Positions 51,158-63,415 of a stretch of 64,000 nt of DNA are shown here, in pieces. Location of the stretch: assembly GCA_021568835.1 (NCBI GenBank), contig JAKGSH010000010.1, positions 3,906,001 through 3,970,000 of the forward strand, given 5' to 3'. This stretch comes from Streptomyces sp. Tue 6430. GTDB taxonomy: Bacteria > Actinomycetota > Actinomycetes > Streptomycetales > Streptomycetaceae. The notes under the pieces are model-generated. The model worked only from the letters and a program-made list of their open reading frames with translations, ran no database searches and was not told the DNA's origin. The position numbers were made by a program, and so were the translations under genes. The first letter of the stretch is position 1. Every line of letters begins with the position of its first letter.

Positions 51158-53688
51158 GTGGACGACTACGCGGGACGGGTACTCGCCGGCCGCTACCGCC
51201 TGCCGTTGCCGCCCTCCGACGAGTACGAACTCACCGAGACCCGGGCCTTCGACACCTACAGCGGGCAGGAAGTCCTGGTCCGCCAGGTGCCGTTGCCGGA
51301 GGTCGTCGAGGCCGAGGTGCTCGACGCGGACGGGCTGCCCGAGGGGTTCACCGCGCGGGAGCACGGAGCACGCCGGCCGGCGGGGGGCCCGGGCGCGAGC
51401 ACGCGCCGGCCCGCCGATCCCGTCGTACGGCGGGCCGTCGAGGCCGCGCAGGCCGCCGCGAGCATCCCCGACCATCCACGGCTCGACCAGGTCTTCGACG
51501 TGTTCGCCGAGGGCGGCTCCCTCTGGGTCGTCAGCGAACTGGTGTCCGCCCGGCCGCTGGCGGCGCTGCTCGCCGAGGAGCCGTTGACGCCGTACCGGGC
51601 GGCGGAGATCGCCTCCGACGTGCTCATGGCGTTGCGGGTGCTGCACGCGCACGGCTGGGTGCACCGCAACATCACCGCGCGCACGGTGCTCGTCTGCGAC
51701 GACGGCCGGGTCCTGCTGACCGGGCTGGCGGTCGGCGCGGCGGAAGAGACGCTGTGCGGGTACGACCCGGTGCCGGTGGACGAGGAGCAGGCGCGGGAAC
51801 AGCAGCGACAGGGACAGAAGCCGCCCCACGGGCGGGAGGGCGCCGGGCCCGTGGGACCCGGGGGCCCGGGGCCGGGACGAGCGGGCATCGCGGTCGCCGG
51901 GACCGGCGGTGCCGCCGGTGGCGGGGACCCTGAGGCCGCGCGGCGGGCGGCGATCGAGGCACGGGCCGTCGGCGGGCTGCCCGCGGCGGGGGTCGAGCCG
52001 GCGCCCGGGGCCTCCGGGACGGTGGCCCGCCGGCCCGTGGAGACGGGCGGGGACATCCGCGCCGCGCGGGCCGGGGCGATCGCGGCCTACCGCGCGGGCG
52101 CACGGGCGGCGGCGCGGGTGCACGAGGCGCAGCAGGGCGGCGGGCCGGCGCTGCCGGGTTCCCGCACCCCGGCCGAGGGCGACACCGGCACCGCGCCCGG
52201 CATCGCGGGTGCGGCGCCGTCGCCGTACGTCCTCGGCGGTGGCCCGGAGCAGGGACCGGACGGCGCGGGGAGCGTGCGGCCCGGGCAGATCGCCGATCCC
52301 TACGGCGTGGCCGGCGCCCCCGGCCCGAGGCCGCTCGGGACCGGCGCGGTGTCCCTGCCGGAGCGGAGCGTCGGCGGGGCGTCGGCGGGGTCGCGCTGGG
52401 ACGAGCCGGCCGGCGGGGCCGGAGCGCGGCGCGGGCCGGCCACGGCGCCGGCCGCGGAACGGGCGCGCCAGGCGCGGATGGCCGTGGTCGGCCCCGTCAC
52501 CGAGCGCTGGGCGCCGGAGCAGGCCGGACCCGTGCACGAGAACTGGCAACTGGCCGCGCCCATCGGGCCCGCGACCGACCTGTGGGCGCTCGGCGCGCTG
52601 CTGTTCCGCGCCGTGCAGGGCCACGCCCCTACCCGGAGGAGTCGACGGCCGAGCTGGTGCAGCTGGTGTGCGCCGAACCGCCCGCCTTCGCCGAGGAGTG
52701 CGGGCCGCTGCGACCGGTCGTGGAGTCGTTGCTGCGTCAGGACCCCATCGACCGGCTGGGCTTCGAGGAACTGCGCGGCTGGCTGCGTTCGCTGGTGCGC
52801 TCGGCACCCGAACCGGAGGCGGGGACGTACGTGGTCGCCGCACCGCCCGCCGACCCGCGCCGGCTGCCGATCGTGCGCCGCAAGGGCGAGCTGGTGCGCA
52901 GACGGCGCGCGGGGCTGCCCGCGGCGCACGGGCGGCACAAGCGGGGCCGACCGGACCCGGGGCGTTCACCCCGCAGCCTGGGCCGCACCCTGGTCGTGCT
53001 GGTGCTGCTCCTGCTGGCCGCGGCGGTCGGCTACGCCGTGATGTTCATGCCCAAGGCGGACGAGGCGGGCACCGGCGGCGCGGGCGGTGCGGAGCGCACC
53101 GGTGCCGCCGGCCAGGTGAACCCGGCTCCCGACGCGAGCAGCGAGCCCCGGCCCGACGACGGCAGCCCTCCGGCCTCGGGCAACAGCCCCTCCGGGTCGG
53201 CCTCCGGGGGCACCGAGACGCAGTCCGGCGGCCTGCCCGGCGGCTTCACGCTGCGCAAGGACGCCGAGGGCTTCCGGATCGCCGTCGCCGACGGCTGGGA
53301 CCGCGCCCCGAAGAACGGACGCGGTCAAGTCGTGTACACGCACGCGGGCTTCGAGCTGATCGTGGTGCCGGGGCGGGACTCCGCCGCCCGGTACGGCAGC
53401 GATCCGATGGTGTACCAGCGGGAGAAGGAGGGCGAGTTGCAGCCCTACCGCGACTCCAGCTGGGCGACCGCGTCCGGCCTGCGGACCATCCAGGTGGGCG
53501 GACGGACCTCGGCCGAGGGGCAGTTCACCTGGACCGGCGGCGACGGGCGCGAGCTGTTCGTGCGCAACGTCGCGCTGCTCCTCGACGGGCGCTACCACGT
53601 CGTGCAGGTGCGCGGACCGGAGGCCGAACGGGACGAGGTGACGCGGCTGTTCGAGCAGGCGTCGGCCAGTTACCGCTACCCGGGCTGA
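51158..53688 (+). CDS. Pseudokinase with large Pro/Gly/Ala insert and outer domain (one apparent frameshift)
   Basis: About 843 residues from GTG at 51158 (SD GGGGAGG). The kinase fold is recognisable (GRYRLPLPPSDEYELTETRAFDT, LRVLHAHGWVHRNITARTVLV, ATDLWALGALLFRAVQGHAP), but key residues are lost: no glycine-rich GxGxxG, VLVRQ in place of VAVKE, HRN in place of HRD, and LTGLAVG in place of the DFG. An insert of about 240 residues rich in Pro, Gly and Ala (about 205-450) splits the C-lobe. The frame breaks at 52626-52629 (run of C); one added base gives GHAPYPEESTAELV. A transmembrane helix is at about 608-632 and an outer domain (GFRIAVADGWDRAPKNGRG) follows. It may bind and modulate a neighbouring kinase. 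Confidence 0.85.
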
Positions 53689-53850
53689 GCGGCCGTCCGG
53701 CGACAGCCGCGGTTTCCCGGCCGGCGCCGATGGTTCCCTCGCGCGGGCAGAAGCGACAACCGTCACAGTGCGGTCTCCGTGGCCCCGCGCAGGTTCCCCG
53801 GACGCGGGCCGGTCTTTACGCTGATCCTGTCAAGAGCATTGCGGGGCAAC

Positions 53851-55686
53851 GTGAATCAGATGCAGGGCCTGCTCGTCGCGGGCCGTTACCGGCTCGTCGA
53901 CGCCATCGGCAGCGGCGGCATGGGCCGCGTATGGCGCGCGCACGACGACCTGCTGCACCGGTCGGTCGCCCTCAAGGAGCTGACCGCCGCGCTCTACGTC
54001 TCCGAGAGCGACCGTCCGGTCCTGCTGGCGCGCACCAGGGCCGAGGCCCGCGCCGCCGCGCGGATCAACCACTCCGCCGTCGTCACCGTGCACGACGTGC
54101 TCGAACACGACGGCCGCCCCTGGATCGTGATGGAGCTGGTCGAGGGCCGTTCACTGGCCGACGCGGTCAAGGCGGACGGGCGTGTCGAGCCGACCGAGGC
54201 CGCCCGGATCGGCCTGTGGGTGCTGCGCGCCCTGCGTGCCGCGCACACCGCGGGCGTCCTGCACCGCGACGTCAAGCCCGGCAACGTGCTGCTCTCCGAC
54301 GACGGCCGGGTCCTGCTCACCGACTTCGGGATCGCCCAGATCGAGGGCGACACCACCATCACCCGCACCGGAGAGGTCGTCGGGTCCGTCGACTTCCTCG
54401 CCCCCGAGCGCGTCCGCGGCCACGACCCGGGGCCGTCCTCCGACCTGTGGGCGCTCGGCGCCACGCTGTACACGGCGGTGGAGGGCCGTTCGCCGTTCCG
54501 CCGCACCTCGCCGCTGACCACGATGCAGGCGGTCGTCGAGGAGGAGGCCGCCGAGCCGCGGTACGCCGGCCCGCTCGCCCCCGTCATCGCCGCGCTGCTG
54601 CGCAAGGAACCGGCCGCCCGGCCCGACACGGCCGCCGCGGAACGCCTGCTCGCGGAGGCGGCGGAGGGCCGCCGGCCGGACGAGGCACAGGCGTACGTAC
54701 CGACGCGGTACACGGGACGGGAACAGGACGCCCGGGGCGGCGGGGCGGCCGGGGCGACGACCGGTGGGCCGGGCCACCTCACGGACGGCGACGGCACGCC
54801 GTACCCGTCCGGGTCCCCGCACGCCGGCGGCACGCCGTACCCGCCCCCCGGCCCGTACGCCACGGCGGCCGCGGGGCCGGGCACCCCCGCCTCCGCCACT
54901 CCCGCCTCCGCGACCCCCGTCCCGGCCGTCTCCGGGACGCACGCGCACCCCGTCACCGGGCCGACCGCCATCGGCCCGACCGGCCCGACCGGGCCGGGAG
55001 CCGGGCAGGCCCCGTCGGGCCGGCCGCCCCGGCGCCGTCGGCTGCGTACCCTCGCGCTGGTGGTCGTCGTCGCCGCGCTGGTCGGCGGCGGTACGGCGGT
55101 GGCCCTGCGGACCTGGGGCGGCGACGGCACGACGCGGGGCTCCGGTTCGCAGAGCCCCACCCCCACCCCCGGCCCCACCGCCACCGGCGGGCAGCAGGAC
55201 CAGGGCGCCGCTTCCGATGCCTGGGTGGACGTCGACGACCCCCTCGGCTTCGGGCTCTCACTGCCCCGGACCTGGGAGCGGAAGCTGTTCCAGGACGACG
55301 GCGACCTGAAGCAGGTCGACTACTCGCCCGACGGCGGCGAGCACTTCGTCCGCATCGCCATCGACACCTCCCCGGACTTCGACGACCCCTACGCCCACCA
55401 GGCCGACCTCGAACAGCAGCTCCGGCGACTGGCCGACTACGAGCGGGTCACCCTCGAGCCGAACACCTACCGCGACCGCGAGGGCGCCCGGTGGGAGTAC
55501 ACCTGGACCGCGCTCGCCAAGGACACGGACTTCCCCGGTCCGCGGCACGCGGTCGAGGAGGCGTACATCTCCCGCGACGGCACCGAGTACGTCATCTACA
55601 TGTCCTCGCCCGCCGAGGACTGGGCGCGCACCGCCCGGCAGTTCACCTCGGTGCTGCAGAGCTGGCGGGAGCCGCCGGGCGCCTGA
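53851..55686 (+). CDS. Receptor-like Ser/Thr protein kinase 3
   Basis: 611 residues from GTG at 53851 (MNQMQGLLVAGRYRL); an in-frame start at 53779 would add 24 residues without family support. GSGGMGRVW, VALKEL, HRDVKPGNVLL, LTDFGIAQIEGDTTIT, FLAPERV, SDLWALGATLY. Linker rich in Pro/Gly/Thr, transmembrane helix about 397-420, outer domain about 450-611 (LGFGLSLPRTWERKLFQ ... GARWEYTWTALAKD). All catalytic residues are present. The outer domain resembles those of the other four in layout (strand, LP-x-x-W/F, then W-E-Y/F-T-W). Confidence 0.92.
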   Translation: MNQMQGLLVAGRYRLVDAIGSGGMGRVWRAHDDLLHRSVALKELTAALYVSESDRPVLLARTRAEARAAARINHSAVVTVHDVLEHDGRPWIVMELVEGRSLADAVKADGRVEPTEAARIGLWVLRALRAAHTAGVLHRDVKPGNVLLSDDGRVLLTDFGIAQIEGDTTITRTGEVVGSVDFLAPERVRGHDPGPSSDLWALGATLYTAVEGRSPFRRTSPLTTMQAVVEEEAAEPRYAGPLAPVIAALLRKEPAARPDTAAAERLLAEAAEGRRPDEAQAYVPTRYTGREQDARGGGAAGATTGGPGHLTDGDGTPYPSGSPHAGGTPYPPPGPYATAAAGPGTPASATPASATPVPAVSGTHAHPVTGPTAIGPTGPTGPGAGQAPSGRPPRRRRLRTLALVVVVAALVGGGTAVALRTWGGDGTTRGSGSQSPTPTPGPTATGGQQDQGAASDAWVDVDDPLGFGLSLPRTWERKLFQDDGDLKQVDYSPDGGEHFVRIAIDTSPDFDDPYAHQADLEQQLRRLADYERVTLEPNTYRDREGARWEYTWTALAKDTDFPGPRHAVEEAYISRDGTEYVIYMSSPAEDWARTARQFTSVLQSWREPPGA

Positions 55687-55842
55687 GGCCTCTCGTGCGG
55701 ACCAGGCCGGACCCCGCGAGTCCGGCCTGATCCGCACGCGGGAATCCGGCGGGTCCGGCCCCGTGCCGGCGGGGCGGCGCCGCGCGTGACTTGGCCGATC
55801 AGCGCCCCGGAGGCGTGACGTCCGGTGGGGCATGATGGGCGC

Positions 55843-57459
55843 ATGGGGACCGAGGGGGACGCCGTCCGGGTCATCGCGGGCCGCTACCGGCTGGAGGCGA
55901 AGCTCGGGCGTGGCGGCATGGGGATCGTGTGGCGGGCGACGGACCACCTGCTGGGACGGCGTGTCGCGGTCAAGGAACTCGTCCAGGACGACTCCCTGTC
56001 CGCCGAGGAGGCCCGCGCCCGCCACGACCGGACGCTGCGCGAGGCCCGCGCGGTCGCCCAGCTCAGTCACCCGCACGTCATCGTGGTGCACGACGTCGTC
56101 GTGGAGGACGAACGTCCGTACATCGTGATGGAGTTGATCGAGGGCGGCTCACTCGCCGACCGGATCGCGGAGCGGGGCCCGGTCGACCCGCGCGAGGCCG
56201 CCCGGATCGGCGCCGACCTGCTCGGCGCGCTGCGCGCCGCGCACGCGGCCGGGGTGCTGCACCGGGACATCAAGCCCGCCAACGTCCTGGTCGACTCCGC
56301 CACCGGTCGCGCCGTCCTCACCGACTTCGGCATCGCGCAGGTCGCGGGCGCCACCACCCTCACCGAGACGGGCTCCTTCGTCGGTTCGCCCGAGTACACC
56401 GCGCCGGAACGCATGTCCGGGGAGCGGACCGGTCCCGCGTCGGACCTGTGGTCGCTGGGCGCGCTGCTGTGCACGGCGCTGAGCGGCGAGTCGCCGTTCC
56501 GCCGCGACTCGCTCGGCGGCATCCTGCACGCCGTCGTCTTCGCCGACATCCGTACGCCCCCGCAGGCCGAGCCGCTCCTGCCCGTCGTACGGGGGCTGCT
56601 GGAGCGGGATCCGGACCGGCGGCTGGACGCGGAGCGGGCCGAGCGGATGCTGCGCGCCTTCCTGGACACCGGGCGCACGCCGGCCGACCGGACCGGGTAC
56701 ACGCCCACGCAGGCCGACCTGCCGCGGCAGCGTCCCGCCCGTCCCGCCCCGGACCCGCCGCTGCGCGAGCGGTCCACGCGGGGCGCGCTGGTGGCCGCGC
56801 TGCTGGTCGCCGCGATGGCGGGCGCCGGCGTGTCGGCGGCGCTGCTGCTCGACCGGGACGGCGACGGGGGCGGCACACCGTCGGCCTCGGCGCCGGGGGG
56901 ACCGGGCGGCGCGGTGGGGACGGCGTCCGGCGGCACGCCCGCCCCCGCCTCCTCCGCGCCGCCTTCCCCCACCCGCTCCCCCCGGCCCTCCGCCACCCCG
57001 TCCCCGGGCCGCCCCAGCGCCCCCTCCGGCTACCGCGTCGTCGACGACCCTGCCGGTTTCACCCTCGCCGTGCCGGAGGGGTTCACCCGCGACCCGCAGG
57101 GCGAACGGGTCTTCTACCTGTCCCCGGGACAGGTCTTCCGGATCGGCGTGAAGATCGGCGTGCCGCAGCCCGGAGGCCCCCTCGGGGTGATGGAACGCGC
57201 CGCGCTGGAGGGCCCCGACACCAACCCCGGTTACCGCGACGGCCGTGTCACCGAGACGACGCGCGCCGGACGGCCCGCCGCCCTCTGGGAGTTCACCTGG
57301 GACGGCTTCGACGCGGCGGAGGGCGCCCGGCACACGTACGACCTGTGCTGGGAGGACGGCGGGCGGCTGTACGACGTGTGGGTCTCGGCGCCGGCAGGCA
57401 GGGCGCGGGAGGCGCGCGGGTACTTCGACGTGGCCGTCGACACACTCGTACCGGAATAA
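55843..57459 (+). CDS. Receptor-like Ser/Thr protein kinase 4
   Basis: 538 residues from ATG at 55843; GTG at 55825 is an alternative. GRGGMGIVW, VAVKELVQDD, HRDIKPANVLV, LTDFGIAQVAGATTLT, EYTAPERM, SDLWSLGALLC. The kinase domain ends near 280. Juxtamembrane region with several Thr-Pro (TPADRTGYTPTQAD), transmembrane helix about 313-336, Ser/Pro linker, and an outer domain of about 140 residues (AGFTLAVPEGFTRDPQG ... AALWEFTWDGFD). It lies 156 bp after kinase 3 and 80 bp before kinase 5, so co-transcription with kinase 5 is likely. Confidence 0.92.
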   Translation: MGTEGDAVRVIAGRYRLEAKLGRGGMGIVWRATDHLLGRRVAVKELVQDDSLSAEEARARHDRTLREARAVAQLSHPHVIVVHDVVVEDERPYIVMELIEGGSLADRIAERGPVDPREAARIGADLLGALRAAHAAGVLHRDIKPANVLVDSATGRAVLTDFGIAQVAGATTLTETGSFVGSPEYTAPERMSGERTGPASDLWSLGALLCTALSGESPFRRDSLGGILHAVVFADIRTPPQAEPLLPVVRGLLERDPDRRLDAERAERMLRAFLDTGRTPADRTGYTPTQADLPRQRPARPAPDPPLRERSTRGALVAALLVAAMAGAGVSAALLLDRDGDGGGTPSASAPGGPGGAVGTASGGTPAPASSAPPSPTRSPRPSATPSPGRPSAPSGYRVVDDPAGFTLAVPEGFTRDPQGERVFYLSPGQVFRIGVKIGVPQPGGPLGVMERAALEGPDTNPGYRDGRVTETTRAGRPAALWEFTWDGFDAAEGARHTYDLCWEDGGRLYDVWVSAPAGRAREARGYFDVAVDTLVPE

Positions 57460-57539
57460 GAGGGAGATAAGGGGCGGACTGCGTCACGGGTCTGTGACCG
57501 GTGGCGGCCGCTGGTGGATGTCGGCCCACGTGGCGCGAT

Positions 57540-59402
<1,863 letters not shown>

Positions 59403-59567
59403 CGAGGTGGACGAGTTCTGACGGGCCGCTCGCTCGTGGGGGCCGTGCGGCACGGGTGACGACGGGGACCCGGCGGACGCGACCGGGGCGCCGCGGAACG
59501 GCAGCCGCCACGGGGAGCCGCCGCGAGGAACCGGGACGGGGAGCCGCCACGGGGAACCGCCACGCAC

Positions 59568-59590
59568 AACCCGCTGATCAGCGGGTTTGT
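59568..59590 (+). terminator. Hairpin terminator after kinase 5
   Basis: AACCCGCTGATCAGCGGGTT is a perfect 20-bp palindrome running into TTTGTT. Confidence 0.6.
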
Positions 59591-59591
59591 T

Positions 59592-59607
59592 GCCAGTGAT
59601 CACTGGC
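59592..59607. promoter_or_regulatory. 16-bp palindrome upstream of the gabD-type gene
   Basis: GCCAGTGATCACTGGC is perfect and lies 75 bp before the start of the dehydrogenase gene; a candidate operator. Confidence 0.45.
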
Positions 59608-59681
59608 GGCGTGTGCGCGGTCGGTGAATCCCTATTACCGACGGGTACCAAAAGCGTTCGCCACGTCATACCCTGCGGCTC

Positions 59682-61294
59682 ATGACGGACTCGCAGGCCC
59701 CGGAGAAGACCGGTACCAACCCCCTCGCCCCGACCCCCGCCGGCGCCCGTACGGCCGCCGACGTGGTGACCCCCCAGCTCGTCGCCCACCTCACCAAGGG
59801 CGTCGTCGGTTCCGGGCTCACGGCGAACCACACGCCGTTCACCGGCGAGAAGCTCGCCGACCTGCCCGAGTCCACCCCGGAGGACGTACGGCGGGCGTTC
59901 ACCGAGGCCCGGGCCGCGCAGGCGGTGTGGGCGCAGGTGCCGGTGCGGGAACGGGCCGCGGTCCTGCTGCGCTTCCACGACCTGGTGCTCCAGCGCCAGG
60001 GCGAGGTCCTCGACCTGATCCAGCTGGAGACCGGCAAGGCGCGCCTGCACGCCCACGAGGAGGTGCAGGCGGTCGTCGTCGCGGCCCGGCACTACGGCCG
60101 CAAGGCCCCGCCTACCTGCGGCCGAAGCGGCACGCGGGCGCCATGCCGACGCTGACCAAGGTCACCGAACTGCGCCACCCGCGCGGGGTCGTCGGCCAGA
60201 TCGCCCCCTGGAACTACCCGCTCGAACTCTCCGTCGGCGACGCCCTGCCCGCCTTCGTCGCGGGCAACGCGGTCGTCATGAAGCCCGACACGGAGACCTG
60301 CCTCACCGCGCTGTGGGCCCGTGACCTGCTCATCGAGGCCGGGCTGCCCGCCGAGGTCTTCCAGGTCGTCATCGGCGAGGGCCCGGTCGTCGGCCCCGAG
60401 GTCGTGCGGCACGCCGACTACGTCTCCTTCACCGGCTCCACCCGCACCGGCCGCGAGGTCGCGCAGGGCGCCGCCGCCCGCCTGGTCGGCGTCTCCCTCG
60501 AACTCGGCGGCAAGAACGCCATGCTGGTACTGGAGGACGCCGACATCGAGAAGGCCGCCGCCGGAGCGGTCCGCGCCTGCTTCTCCTCCGCCGGCCAGCT
60601 GTGCATCTCCATCGAGCGGCTGTACGTCCACGAGTCGGTCGCCGACGCCTTCCTGGAGCGCTTCGCCGCCCGCACGAGGGCCATGCGCCTCGGGACCTCC
60701 CTCGCCTACGGCGCCGACATGGGATCCCTCGTCGGCGCACGCCAGCTGGAGACCGTGACCCGGCACGTGGACGAGGCCGTCGCCGCGGGCGCCCGGGTCG
60801 TCGCCGGCGGTGTCGCCCGCCCGGACATCGGCCCGTACTTCTTCGAGCCGACGATCCTCGACGGCGTCACGGAACCGATGTCCGTGTGCGGCGAGGAGAC
60901 CTTCGGCCCGGTCGTCTCCGTCTACCGCTTCACGACCGACGACGAGGCGGTCGAACGCGCCAACGCCACGCCGTACGGCCTGAACTCCTCGGTCTGGACG
61001 AAGGACGGCCGGCGCGGCCGCGCGGTCGCCGCCCGCCTGCGCACCGGCACCGTCAACGTCAACGAGGGCTACGCCCCCGCCTACGGCAGCGTCCAGTCGC
61101 CCATGGGCGGCATGAAGGACTCCGGCCTCGGCCGCCGCCACGGCTCCGAGGGCATCCTCAAGTACACCGAGGCCCAGACGGTGGCCCAGCAGCGGCTGCT
61201 GCCGATGGCGCCGTCGCTGGGCATGGACGACGAGAAGTACGCGGAGTTCATGAGCCGCAGCCTGCGCCTGATGAAGGCGTTCCGCTTCCGCTAG
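59682..61294 (+). CDS. gabD: Succinic semialdehyde dehydrogenase (one apparent frameshift)
   Basis: NAD(P)-dependent aldehyde dehydrogenase family; 537 residues after repair. Frame 1 from ATG 59682: MTDSQAPEKTG ... VGSGLTANHTPFTGEKLADLPESTPEDVRRAF ... LETGKARLHAHEEVQAVV. The frame breaks at 60106-60110 (GCCCCG); one added base gives KAPAYLRPKRHAGA and the rest: IAPWNYPLELSVGDALPAFVAGNAVVMKPD, FTGSTRTGREVA, catalytic Glu in LELGGKNAM, catalytic Cys in SSAGQLCISIERLY (about 307), EETFGPVVSVY and a C-terminal RSLRLMKAFRFR. The long form and N-terminus match the streptomycete succinate-semialdehyde dehydrogenase; substrate is inferred. It is 30 bp before the GMC oxidoreductase gene. Confidence 0.87.
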
Positions 61295-61324
61295 ACAGCA
61301 CCCCGTTCTCGACGAGGAGAGCAC

Positions 61325-63323
61325 GTGTCACAGGAGAACTCCGCCCAGCCCCGGGACGAGGACGGCCCCGACCACCGGGCCGCCGCGGCCGCCGCCGAGG
61401 CCGGCCCCGACGCCGAGACGAACACCGGTGCCGGTACCGGTGCCGACGCGAACGCCGGCCCCGACGTCGAGGCGGACGCCGACCCCGGCCCCGACGCCGC
61501 GGACGCCGACGCCGCGGACGCCGACGCCGCGGACGCCGACGCCGCGGACGCCGACGCCGCGTACGACTACGACGTCGTCGTCGTCGGATCCGGCTTCGGC
61601 GGTTCGGTCACCGCCCTGCGCCTCACGGAGAAGGGGTACCGGGTCGGCGTCCTGGAGGCCGGCCGCCGCTTCACCCGCGAGTCGCTCCCGAAGAACTCCT
61701 GGGACCTGAAGAACTACCTCTGGGCCCCAGGCTCGGCATGTACGGCATCCAGCGCATCCACCTGCTGGGCAACGTCATGGTCCTGGCCGGCGCGGGCGTC
61801 GGCGGCGGCTCCCTCAACTACGCCAACACCCTCTACGTCCCGCCGAAGCCCTTCTTCGAGGACCCGCAGTGGCGGCACATCACGGACTGGCAGGAGGAGC
61901 TGGCCCCCTACTACGACCAGGCCACCCGCATGCTCGGCGTGCGCCTCAATCCGACGACGACCCCGTCCGACACGCACCTCAAGGCCGCGGCCGAGCGGAT
62001 GGGCGTGGGCGACACCTTCCACATGGCCCCGGTGGGCGTGTTCTTCGGGGACGGCCAGGACGCCGACGGGTCGGTGACGGCCCGGCCCGGCGAGCAGGTC
62101 GCGGACCCCTACTTCGGGGGCGCGGGCCCCGCCCGCAAGGCCTGCACCGAGTGCGGCGAGTGCATGACCGGCTGCCGGCACGGCGCGAAGAACACCCTCA
62201 ACGAGAACTACCTCCACCTCGCCGAGAAGGCGGGCGCCGTCGTCCACCCCCTGACGACGGTCGTCTCGGTCACCGACGACTCACGGGGCGGGTACGCGGT
62301 GGCGACCCTCCCGACCGACGACCGCCGCAGGTCACGCGGCCGCACCTTCACGGCCCGCCGGGTCGTCCTGGCCGCCGGCACCTACGGCACCCAGACCCTG
62401 CTGCACCGCATGAAGGCGGGCCGGCAGCTGCCGTACCTCTCCGACCGGCTCGGTGAGCTGACCCGCACCAACTCGGAGGCGCTGGTCGGCGCCCAGACCG
62501 ACGACCGCCGCTACCGCAGGGCGACCGGGCGGGCGAAGGCCGACTTCACGCACGGCGTCGCGATCACGTCCTCGATCCACCCGGACCCGCACACCCACAT
62601 CGAGCCGGTGCGCTACGGCAAGGGCTCCAACTCCATGGGCGGCCTGTCGATCCTCCAGGTGCCGTACGCGGAGGGCTCGTCGCGGGTCGCCGGGTGGCTG
62701 GCGCACGCCGCCCGCCACCCCGTCCTGATGCTGCGCTCCCTGTCCAACCGCCGCTGGTCGGAGAAGACCATCATCGGCCTGGTCATGCAGTCCCTGGACA
62801 ACTCGCTGACGACGCACCTGAAGCAGACGGGCGTCGGCAAGGGCCTGCTCACCGCACGCCAGGGGCACGGCAGCCCCAACCCCAAGCAGATCAAGGCGGC
62901 CTCGGAGGCGGCCGACGCCCTCGCCGCGGAGATCAACGGCTTCGCCGGCTCCAACGTGGGCGAGCTGATGGGGACCCCGCTCACCGCCCACTTCCTCGGC
63001 GGCTGCCCGATCGGCGACTCCCGCGAGACCGGCGTCATCGACCCGTACCACCGGCTGTACGGGCATCCCGGCATCTCCGTCGTGGACGGCGCCGCCGTCT
63101 CGGCGAACCTCGGGGTGAACCCGTCGCTGACGATCACCGCCCAGGCCGAGCGCGCGATGTCGTACTGGCCGAACAAGGGCGAGCGGGACCCGCGCCCCGC
63201 GCAGGGAGCGGCCTACGAGCGGCTGAAGCCGGTGGAACCGCGCGACCCGGCGGTCCCGGCCGAGGCGTTCGCGGCCTTGCGGCTGCCGTTCCTGGGAATG
63301 CCGGCGATGCCCCGAAGAAGTAG
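61325..63323 (+). CDS. GMC oxidoreductase, cholesterol-oxidase (ChoD)-like (two apparent frameshifts)
   Basis: FAD-dependent oxidoreductase, about 666 residues after repair, starting at GTG 61325. About 80 disordered N-terminal residues include four 15-bp repeats coding for DADAA (61496-61560). FAD motif DYDVVVVGSGFGGSVTALRL follows. One C is missing at 61725-61728 (WAPRLGMYGIQRIHLLGNVMVLAGAGVGGGSLNYAN after repair) and one at 63310-63313, which restores the end MPAMPPKK and stop at 63321-63323. A cysteine cluster CTECGECMTGCRHGAKNTLN is as in the ChoD subgroup. C-terminal GGCPIGDSRETGVIDPYHRLYGHPGISVVDG is the GMC signature end. Probably co-transcribed with gabD. Substrate not established. 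Confidence 0.85.
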
Positions 63324-63347
63324 CCGGACACGGAACCGGAGACGGAA

Positions 63348-63385
63348 AGAGGGACCTGCGCCCCCCTCCGAGCGCAGGTCCCTCT
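63348..63385. terminator. Bidirectional terminator between the GMC and LAETG genes
   Basis: A 14-bp perfect stem, AGAGGGACCTGCGC (63348-63361) with GCGCAGGTCCCTCT (63372-63385), loop of ten. On the minus strand it is followed by TTTCCG; it separates convergent genes. Confidence 0.85.
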
Positions 63386-63415
63386 CTCACGGTGGCCCCA
63401 GGGGCCTTGTCAGGC

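Noticed and set aside
47522..52969. A minus-strand open frame of 1815 codons
   Set aside because: Same reason: a shadow of glpD, the repeat region and the first two kinase genes. Low-complexity composition.
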